NCBI RefSeq assembly: GCF_019399895.1
Contig: NC_091873.1
Coordinates: 5,011,501-5,075,500, forward strand
Source: Cardiocondyla obscurior
Lineage: Eukaryota; Arthropoda; Insecta; Hymenoptera; Formicidae
Reading direction: 5' to 3'
Length of the DNA stretch: 64,000 nt
The position numbers and the translations under genes were made by a program. Below the pieces are notes generated by a model. That model saw only the letters and a program-made list of their open reading frames with translations, was not told the DNA's origin and did no database searches. Position 1 is the first letter of the stretch. Each line of letters opens with the position of its first letter. Below, piece after piece: positions 15,225 to 24,414 of this stretch.

Positions 15225-18200
15225 ATCTCGAAAGCTTAATTTGTATTATAATACTAGCGTGAAAGATTTCAATGCCGCCCGGACACAATTTTTCATAAAG
15301 ATACGACTTGATTGAAAGATCGCAATTTTAATAAATAAGTATTCTTTCCGCGTGTGGAAATTATAGTGTATTAATACAAAGTTGTTTTATCGTCACCGTG
15401 GGCTATATTTCAATTCATTCAGACAGCTTTAACGAGGAGGCTTAACCGCAATTAATCTCAAGTTCTCGTCTAATAATTCTCCTATAACCACTCCATTAAG
15501 TGCCATTGCTGGCCCACCGCGTTCCCTTACCGTGGCGGCTTTATGCCCACAACACTTTTGCGCGCCTTTCGCGAATAAGATTTACATGCGAGCGTCAAAG
15601 TTCTGCTTTTCCCTGGGTGCGTAGCATTCCGCGCAGTAAAAGTCAGCGCCCGCTCTTCGCGGTACGGTAATCAAGCGCTTGAAAAGACTTGGGTAATCTA
15701 AGCAATTCGCGGTGCCCGCGAGCGTCGCGGTGAGCAAAGCCTTTCGACGCTGATACTCTTTTTTTTTTTTTTTTTTTTTATCCCGAACCGGCGATGTCGA
15801 TGGTTCGCGCCAGCCGAAAACGTGCTATTAAGTAACGAGCGATAATCACGTCAGATTTATAAAGACAAAAAATTGCAGACGTTGAGTGACGCGGGTTACT
15901 CATCGCCTTCGATTAAGTAACGTATGAATTAATCTCACTTAATGCTTAGCGCAAGTTACGCCTGGAGAAAAATAAAATTGTTTCAGCTCGTAATCTTGGA
16001 TGATTTTTAGGGAGAGTAAAGTACGAGGACGCGGCGGGTCTTATAGATTTAAATTAGAATGAAATTAGTATCACATCTTAATTTAACGTACGATCGTGTT
16101 AGCCGCGGCGTATCTCGCAATTATTTATATCGACGTAAAGTATCGAGAAGAGTGCATCCATGCGCCGTTCGTATATCGCTGGGCCGTTTTGCTTTCCTCT
16201 TTCGTTCATCGGAGTTCGCTCGTAGGCAACGAGTCCCGCGGCGACTCGTGAGGATCGTGGAGATTGAGCGAGACGGCGATACACGAAGAAGGTGCTGGTC
16301 CATGTTGGCTCGCGGGGGCGTTCGACCGCTTCGAAGCACACGTCCGCGCGCACGGTCGCACACGACGGAGGAGAGACATACAGGGTATCGGTTGAGGGGG
16401 AAAGAAAAAGATGAAAGACGAGAGAAAGAGAGAGAGAGAGAAAAGGGGAGAAGATGAAACGTAAACGTGAGTACACGGTACACCGCAGAGATATACGAAG
16501 CAACGGAACGTCGAAGGTGAGAAGGAGTGCGAAAAAGAGCCCTGAAAGCATTGCTGAAAAGAACGAATAGATCACTTTTCCTCCTCCCTTACTTCGCTTC
16601 TATCTCAGTTTCTCTTTATAACTTTCTCTCTGTCTCTCCTCTCTTTCTTTCCCTCGTCTCCCTCTTTCTTTTTCCACCGGTCGTTTTATTCTCGTTTCCT
16701 CTTTCCCTCCGTTCGTTTGCCTCTCACTGCAATTAGGAAATTGCCGCGGGTATTTTCGTATTCATCGCAATGCAACCAATGCTGACATGCACTGCCGTGG
16801 CAAAGGTGCGCAATGGGTTATTTTCCGTACATTGTTTCGTGAAAATGTGGCGCTCGAGTTTCCACGAAGGGTTGAACGCAGGGTGCGTTATTATCAGCCA
16901 GTTGTAATCGGGATGTGATCGTTTTACTTTCGCAAAAGATGAAGCTCGAATAGACGTAATATAGGCGTATTCAGGATGTTTCGTTATGTAATGAATGAGT
17001 TTGATAATGAAAGTCTCAATTAAACAAGGTTATCCAAACAAGAAATCTTAATTGATTAATCAATAGAAAATTATACGAGTCCACAATAATATATATTGAT
17101 AATTTATGTACATTTAATTTGCTTTTTAATTTTTTTCAAGATTTAATTTTATTCCTAAAATTTTTTTGTTACATCTGAAACATAAAATTTTAAAAATATC
17201 ATAATTGTAATAAGTGCTGTATTTTTTTATCATTATTTCTTTCGTCGCGTTTTTTTTTCTCCATAATTCAAATTAAAACAATGCAACATTTTGAGTGCCT
17301 CTTGAAATTTCATTTTAATCTTTATCTTAATCCTTTGGATTTTTATGACAATCTGTAGTATTGTTAAATGAAGAAAAAACTACTGCAATCTATGTTCCGA
17401 GAATGACGCATAGGGAATCATTTCTTCCGCTCCTCTTCTATTCTCTAGCAATGATTCTTTTACTTCCGATGAGACGGCCGACTTTTTCTTCGGCACCTGA
17501 GGCGTTGGTGGTGAGACGCTCGCGAAAAATGGACGTGCGCTCAGGTACTTCATTAATATTTCATTTCGTTGCTTATCGTTACCACGGTGCCGCGCCGCGG
17601 AGGCCCGCTCCGGGGCATCGTTACTCCCTCCAAGCGAGCGTGCACTAGGAGAGAGAACACCGCAAAGGAGGTGGAGGAGGAGGGTATGTTAGGGAGGCAA
17701 GAGCGGGCGAGCTGGCGGCAAAGAAGGACGCTTTATTGCAATTGGGGTGACATTCTAGAAATTTTACGTCGTGAAAACACGGCGGAGACAGCCGCGGAGA
17801 TTCAGAGAGAAGTAATGACGTGCCGGGAATGCCGAGAGAAACAAAGTCAGGACCGAATAAGGCCACCGAAAATGACTCGTAATAATCCAGCCGTATTTAG
17901 ATATGAGATTAAACCACATCGTTAACCGGACATTCCGGATAAAAAAAAAAAAAATTAAAAAAAAATAAAAATAAGTAAAATAGCGCTTGCATCCTCGTCC
18001 TCGTAATCGTGCACGGAAATTAAAATAAACGTAGACTTAAAAATTTCAAATATTCTCATTTTTGTTAAAGGGTAAAGTTTACCTTTCCTATTTTTGGCAA
18101 TAATCGTATAAAAAGAAAACGACATCTTGGTAAAAAATTACGCGCATTTCAGTATATACAATATACTTGATAGAATAATTTCAATATCAGCAGAAAAAAC

Positions 18201-18800
18201 GTTGATGTAAATAGCGAACGGAAAGAACCTCGAAGCGGGAGGGAAAGAGAAGGACGTTGCCTGGGAGAAGAAAGTGAGAAAGAGAGGAAAGTGAGGGAAA
18301 GAAACGAGACGGAAGGACGAAGAATCGCCAGAGGCCAGGACGGAAAGAGGGAACAGAAAACGAGGGAGAACTACGGTCTGCCTCGGAGTCGCCTCAGGCG
18401 TCACGAAGCGCATTGTCTCGCTGGATATCTTCGGGGCAACGTAGATCCCTCTCTTTCTCTTCCTCCCTTCCCTCTGGATCGCCCTTCGACCAGCTCTCTC
18501 ACTGGGACACGAAGGTGGAGAGGACGAAGCTCGCCGCTATCTCCTCTCGTTTCCGCGCCCGCAGCGGAACGACCGTACTTCCACCGCACCACCTCATGGT
18601 GGGGTGTAGAGTACCGCGCGTCTACCCTCGAGGGCATCTCTCGCGCACAACGATAGGGATGAACGCGAAAAGAAAGGAGAAGACGGCGTCTTTCTCTTTC
18701 CCTCTAACGTCGCGCGTTCCCGCGCCTTCACCCGCGGGCTACAACCGAAACGACTCGCATATACGTATATACATATTTTAATATGTACATGTAGGGGCAT

Positions 18801-18820
18801 GCATGCACGCGCGTGCATGC
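18801..18820. repeat. 20-bp perfect palindrome
   Basis: GCATGCACGCGCGTGCATGC is its own reverse complement and is flanked by more alternating purine-pyrimidine sequence. It may adopt cruciform or Z-DNA structure, or may simply derive from a GCAT/CG repeat. Confidence 0.9.
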
Positions 18821-20652
18821 AGGAGGGCAACCAGGCAGGTACCATCACATCGCCAGGCATTTGCCTGCATTGCTCGCGGCGGGGCTGCGCCACCTCCCGC
18901 TCCTTCTTCTTGAACTTCGCATTCTACTTGCTTGATGGCATCATTTATCGCAAGAAAAATAATGAGATTAGGATAATCTACCCACCGCGGGCGTTACTGT
19001 GCGCTTTGCGAAATTTACTTTCAAAGTTCTTCACCGGTACTTTCCGTTTTGCTCCTTAAAGCACTCGTGTGTGTGCGCGCACGTGTGTACGTTTGCGCTC
19101 GCGCACGGGAGAGATAATATGTTATCGCCGTTTCGTTATCGCAGTCTCGTTGAAGTTGCTGCGCTCCCCGTATCTTCGGCCGAGTAAGGCACCCCGAGGG
19201 TGTTCTCCTCGCCAATGCCGTGGGCGAGGAGTCGTAGAAGGGATGAGCTTCTTCTTGTTCCACCACGTAATATTATGCGCTTTTACCCGCGGGCCAGCCG
19301 AAACGGCTCTTGCGCGTGTACGTGCGTGTATCGTCATATTGGCATCTGCCCGTATCGCCGCAGGCGACACAACTCTTGTGCTTTTTCTTCTTCCTTTCGC
19401 ATATTTTTCAATTGCGCTCGTTATAACAAACGTAGAAAGCGAAAATTTCAAACGGAATCGAGTGTGGCGATATTACGCTTCGATATAAACGTCGATGACT
19501 TCCTTGAAATATTCTAACATATTTCATTTTTTAATTTGTTTCAATTGTCTTCTTTATCGTCGTAATTATTACATTATCTACTTAAATTTCATATCTGTTT
19601 TTATTTTTGTCTCAACCATTTATATCTATGTTATACAGAACACGAGTACCTATAATGAAAGGATAGAATGTAGGAAGTAGAGTTATTTTATTTTTTGAAT
19701 TAGGTCAATGTTTTTAATATACTTAAAAAATCTTTTACAATTAAAAATTGTTTTTTTTTATTTATTTGTTCTTATTTTTTTTTTGCAAAAATAATTACTG
19801 CCAAGAAAAAGAGAAAATAAAAGAGAAATGTAAGAATGTCAATTATACGCTAATAAAATAAGACAAACATATTTTTTTTATTTTGTAATGTATTTTATGT
19901 TGCCATTTCTCTTTTTCTTTCGTATATGATTCTTGATCGAGGGCTAACCAATACGGTTTTGTATGTGCAGAGATATATACGTATTATCCTACGTTCTGGC
20001 TGCATTGCCCATGGCAAAGCATAGCGTTCCCTCCCATACACCTTCTTTTTTTTTTTTTTCTTATTCGCTTTACTCGTTTCTGTCCTTCTTTTGGTCTCTC
20101 TTATACATGTTGTTCCTTGACCGACCTCTTGTCAACCGTCTCCGAGCTCGCCTCTGCTCCGGGCAACTTTTCTTTCCGGATAAAACTTTGCGGTATATCC
20201 CGCTTCCTTTCTCTCTTTTCCCTTGTTTTCTTGCCCTTTCTTTTTCTGACTTACCTTAAAAGTTATGTATATTCATGTGTGTGCGATTGTTTAAGAAATA
20301 TCTTTTCGAAAGTGGCTTCTATGTCTGTTGTTAATAATTACTAATAGAAAAATTAATTTAAAATTAAATAATTGGTTGAAATGGTTGAAAAATAAACAAA
20401 AGTAAGGGTATTATTTTTTTATTTTACTTATGTATGTTTTATACATAGTGCTATAGTTATCCACTTTTTTTTAACTTAAAATACAGAGGTCAAAACGTTA
20501 CTTCGGTACTTGCAAGTTATGAAGATATTTTTTTTGGAGCAAATAAGTTTTTTTTTTTAATGAAAACTAAATAATATGTACCTTTGTCATAAAAAATTAA
20601 ACACGGTAAACTTTTTGTTTTACATATTTTGTTACGTTACAATTGAATTAAA

Positions 20653-20658
20653 TTTAAT
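20653..20658 (-). terminator. Weak candidate poly(A) signal of the secreted peptide gene
   Basis: The variant signal ATTAAA lies about 70 nt past the stop codon. The surrounding DNA is so AT-rich that chance occurrence is likely. Confidence 0.3.
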
Positions 20659-20725
20659 AATTATAATTAAAGCAAGGTTATATTTTAGATAGTTACTAAC
20701 GCTACAAAAAATAATCTTACATTTT

Positions 20726-20850
20726 CTAAACCAATATGCAACAAATTTGATCGTTTATGCAGTCAATTGTATTGTGAGATAAGATTTGAGAACAGGAGTC
20801 CATGCACTCTCCACCATAGTGATTGCAATGAGTTCTAAATTCATTTTTAA
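20726..20850 (-). CDS. Secreted peptide exon 3 (second six-cysteine domain, stop)
   Basis: Residues 57-96, ending ICCILV and TAG at 20728-20726. The acceptor TTTTATTGCAG is strong. All six cysteines of domain 2 lie here, and the domain ends almost at the C-terminus. Confidence 0.85.
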
Positions 20851-21811
20851 CTGCAATAAAATTAATAATGTATTAATTTCAAAATTTTTATTTGTTAAAA
20901 ATAAATATTTTTCTTATAATAGGTAACAGACATTTTTTACAGACTTTTTCTGTTGTTATTTAATCAAAAGAAATTAATATTTTTAGTATAATTTAATATG
21001 TTGTTTTTAAAATTAATTAAAGTACGTTTTTAAATATTATTAAAATATATATGATACTTTAATTTAGAAATAATATTACAAAAATTTCTACTCAAAATTG
21101 ATATAATAGAACCTTGCTTTTTATTCTTTTGTAATTTATATTTTTTTATAATTAAATTTTAATTTTACAAAGAATTTGCTTATTTAAATATAATAATGCT
21201 TTTTAAATTGTAAACTTACCTACGCTGCAACATGATGTACCCTGTTCCTCGCATGAGATATTTCCTTGTACCAATTGTTCACATTTATCAGGTGTAATAC
21301 AATTCTCTTTCTTACATTCTTCCTTGGCATATACTGAAAACATATACGTAGTGCTGTTAAAACTATTTTTAATTTTTAATTTAAAAGATTTTTGGTATTA
21401 AAAAATTTTTTTTGAATAAGTATAAGCTTATTAAAAATACCACGATATCGAAATATTGAGCTAATTACATACGTCGATTTAAAATATAACTTAACAATTT
21501 TTAATTTTTAATGTTACATGAAAAATTTTTAATTACCAAAAAAAAATGTTTAATGAAATTAATATGAAAGCACGATTAGCGTAATTTTATATGAAAATTA
21601 TTAGTATCGCATTTAAATAATAATTTCAAAGTTAAATAGTAATTTTAAGCGTATAAAATTAATGTCACTTCTTTTAAATTTTATACGTGTATAAAAATTT
21701 ATTACACATATTATATTAGCCTATTATATATTTTTATTTTATATAAAATGATTACTTACCAATGAAAAAGATGGTTGTGAGAGCGACGCATACGAGTGCG
21801 TAAGATTTCAT
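20726..21811 (-). CDS. Secreted cysteine-rich peptide with two six-cysteine, beta-defensin-like domains
   Basis: There are three coding exons on the minus strand: 21811-21760, 21333-21220 and 20850-20726, totalling 291 nt (96 residues plus stop). Exon 1 encodes a signal peptide (MKSYALVCVALTTIFFI); cleavage is likely after VYA (residue 20). Exon 2 carries cysteines 24, 29, 35, 45, 52, 53 (C-x4-C-x5-C-x9-C-x6-CC). Exon 3 carries 64, 71, 75, 86, 92, 93 (C-x6-C-x3-C-x10-C-x5-CC). This spacing is that of beta-defensin folds and of two-domain carboxypeptidase inhibitors of the tick TCI type; WAP-like alternatives are not excluded. There is a sequon at N43. Both introns are phase 1, so each domain is an exchangeable exon. 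It lies about 2.4 kb downstream of Ddr on the same strand. An immune or protease-inhibitor role is inference; I do not recognise the exact gene. Confidence 0.85.
21220..21333 (-). CDS. Secreted peptide exon 2 (first six-cysteine domain)
   Basis: Residues 19-55, with YAKEECKKEN following the signal cleavage region. The acceptor ATGTTTTCAG and donor G|GTAAGT are strong. All six cysteines of domain 1 lie in this one exon. Confidence 0.85.
   Translation of the reverse strand, partial: YMPRKNVRKRIVLHLINVNNWYKEISHARNRVHHVAA
21760..21811 (-). CDS. Secreted peptide exon 1 (signal peptide)
   Basis: The ATG at 21811-21809 is followed by 17 codons of a classic hydrophobic signal and a phase-1 donor G|GTAAGT. 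The ATG lies about 85 nt downstream of a TATA box, with no other ATG that opens this frame. Confidence 0.85.
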
Positions 21812-21895
21812 TTTTTCGACAAAAAAAGATGCTACGGCAACGTTCGATACTGACAGCTGACGATTCAATGGTCTCACGTTCCCAGGACGCTACCA

Positions 21896-21903
21896 TTATA
21901 TAA
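21896..21903 (-). promoter_or_regulatory. TATA box of the secreted peptide gene
   Basis: TTATATAA on the minus strand lies about 85 nt upstream of the start codon. A CCATTG or TCAGT-like initiator within the following 30-55 nt (about 21850-21872) could mark the transcription start. TATA-driven promoters are common for inducible secreted-peptide genes; inducibility here is inference. Confidence 0.55.
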
Positions 21904-21911
21904 ACGCAGAC

Positions 21912-24170
21912 GGTGTTATACGACACACGAACACACGCACACGTTGAGTAAATAGGCACACCCATACACGTTTATCAAGTCCCCTCGTAAGTGCGGTTAC
22001 TCCGTTATCTGTTTTTAACATTACTTGGCAGATAATGGTTCGAGCCTCCATGATTCATAATCTATTAGATAATCACGTATTTTTAGAATAAAAATGTCCG
22101 GGAAAGATTTTAATAATTGCTTATTCGCTTTTTATATTTACTTTGCATGAAGTATATGGTATACGGTACCAGCATCTCAGTTCTTTTGCAATATATTGAT
22201 AATTCCGCCTGGAGATAACAGACAAAAGAACGTTTAGTCAATTGTGTCATAGGGGAAAGAGTTCATTGTAATGCACAAAAACAGTACTTTCTATGTAATT
22301 GGATTTTCTAAAGCACTTTCTCTTTTTTTTTTTTTTAACTTTATTGCTGAATCTTTAGTTTAGTGACGCACACATTAGTCATCTTACCTAATAAAAAATA
22401 AATTCGCTTTTATGTAATAATGCAGTTATATTTTGAGATATAAAATTATTTTTAACGCATTAGATAAATATTTTCTGTGATATTAATCCGCGTTAATTGA
22501 TGGAATAACAATTAACTTATTAGATAACTTTTACCGTAATTGAACTCTCTTAGAAATTTTTTATTGATATATACGGATTGGAAGTTTCTACGAATAGAAA
22601 TTTAAATTTTACAACTAGTTTACCAAATGAAATAATCAGATAATAAATCTGTCAGTGGGTCTTTTAACAAGTGAGTTAATTGATTATTGAAAAGGTTGAT
22701 TTGTTATTAAATGCTGTACGAACAGGCATTCTACAAATTATTTTATCATCCATCGAGATTTATATCAACCTTGCTGTTTTTTTTTTTATACAATTAACAG
22801 ACAATCACAGCGATAAAAAATGATCGATGTAGAAACTTATTTCGTCCTTTAAATTATGAATAATAAGGGATAGGGCGTTTGAACGTTTCAGTTCTTTTTT
22901 TTTTCTTTTTTTTTTTTTTTTCGTTGAACTTATTTTCGAACCATATTTCATTATTTAACTCACCAACACAAATAAATAAATATTAATAAGATAAGTACAT
23001 GTATGTTATTATATAATTTTTTTATCTTTTTTATTAACATTTTCACACTTTATTATCTGTAATACGTTCAAGCGTCCGTAATTTGAAATTCCAACAAATA
23101 CATGACTTTGTTTAAATTTTTATTAATTCGTTCCAAAGCACGATACTCATTGCTAGGTGTTTTTAGCATTTTTTTTTTCTGTTTATAAATAAATCGGGCA
23201 AAGATATGTGTTAATATTACGTTCTTAGGAAGAACATACTTGAATTCTACACTTTTTAGCGTAGTACAGGTTTAACTTAAAGAAGTGATGGAAGTAAGTA
23301 CTTACTACTGATGGGTTTCGAATGTACAAGTTGTCTAACGATAAGCCGAAATTTTTAGGGCAAAGTAAGACGGTAAATTAAAATTATTTTACGTTTGTAT
23401 ATTTAATTGATTAAACATTTAACTCTTTTCAAATATTATTTGATTTCGCTTTTAGAAATTATTTTTACATTTTAAGCGATTTAAAATAAAAAGGGCATTT
23501 ATTATTGTTTTTTTCTTTTAATTTTTACGTTGTCAGAATTGTAGAAAAATTAAATTCAATAATTTAAAGTATAAATAAAAAGAAGAGCAACCGTCGTGAC
23601 ACTTACTGCCGTAAAAATTTCCCATTTACCCAGCATTAAAACCTAAAATAGTATGTACAAATGGATAGACTTTATCAGTACTGAGCATAGTAGCGTACAT
23701 TACATATTATTAATATTAGAATACTGTACACGATAGCACTTTCGTGAGAATTAAAGATTTATGACTAGAAAATAAAATCTTATTAAACGTCCAGACAAAA
23801 GTGGCGCGATTATACACTCGAGTTGAAGAGTGAAATTATTGATCTTGATTATCTGAAGAAAACAAACCTAACACTTATACGTCAATTATACATCTCTCCT
23901 CGTGCTCGTTTGGCATTCGCTCTGAGATTACGTTTGTTATCGCCATTATTCTTGCCTGAAAAACATATTACGCCTCTGCAGGAGATCATTTCCGATCATC
24001 ACTGAGTTTTTTTTTCCCCGTGCATGATTTTCCGTTTGTCGAGCTTTTTGTGCTAGGAAGGAGACACGGTATCTAGCGTCTTCAATATACGTATAATGTC
24101 TAAAGCTAACGATTGTACATTTCTGGAGAATCTGATTTGTGCGCAAAGCGCACGGCGAATATGAGACAAC
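21912..24170. other. Spacer between the secreted peptide gene and the Ddr 3' end
   Basis: AT-rich DNA with homopolymer T runs (for example 22895-22921). The part nearest 24170 may be Ddr 3' UTR if a distal poly(A) site is used. I see no coding exon on either strand. Confidence 0.55.
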
Positions 24171-24175
24171 ATAAT

Positions 24176-24183
24176 GTTTTATT
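24176..24183 (-). terminator. Candidate polyadenylation signal of Ddr
   Basis: On the minus strand AATAAAAC occurs about 80 nt after the Ddr stop codon, a plausible proximal poly(A) signal. No strong downstream GU-rich element is obvious, and longer 3' ends toward 23.7 kb are possible. Confidence 0.4.
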
Positions 24184-24264
24184 CTATTTGGAATATTCCC
24201 CACAATGTCGTTCACATTCCATGAGATTCGCCACCCATTCCGTATCACAGTTAATCAAGACTAT

Positions 24265-24414
24265 TTATGCCCCAGGTCGATAGTCCGTTGTTATATTCTT
24301 CAGGAACGTGTAAATATCCTTAAAGGTTGGTCGCGATGTTTCATCTCTTCTCCAACATGAGCACATCATCCGATAAACTTCTTCCGGACACATTGTTGGT
24401 TTTGGTAGAAATAT
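24265..24414 (-). CDS. Ddr: Ddr exon 16: kinase C-terminus and stop codon
   Basis: Residues 875-923 and the TAA stop at 24267-24265. LPKPTMCPEEVYRMMCSCWR aligns with [20 protein letters not shown] of DDR2. RPTFKDIYTFL is the terminal RPSFxEI helix of the tyrosine-kinase fold. The tail ends only nine residues later, as is usual for DDRs. The acceptor is CGTATTTTAG. Confidence 0.95.
   Translation of the reverse strand: MFLPKPTMCPEEVYRMMCSCWRRDETSRPTFKDIYTFLKNITTDYRPGA

Larger units (their letters stand above)
8595..20600. other. Intergenic or intronic DNA, no supportable gene
   Basis: Alternating AT-rich DNA and CpG-rich, pyrimidine-skewed blocks (about 11050-11550, 12250-12780, 13560-14240, 14400-15160, 15480-15750, 16060-16740, 17480-17930, 18200-19480). 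The longest frames (165 codons at 11054-11551 plus, 163 at 13751-14242 plus, 158 at 16099-16575 minus) are Arg/Ser/Leu-rich translations of such blocks. The blocks could be distal regulatory DNA or non-coding exons of a gene outside the window; sequence alone does not show which. Long T runs lie near 15188-15220 and 15758-15779. Confidence 0.55.

Noticed and set aside
16059..16575. 132-158-codon ORFs on both strands
   Set aside because: Translations are dominated by Ser/Leu/Phe or Arg/Glu/Lys repeats from GA/CT-rich sequence.
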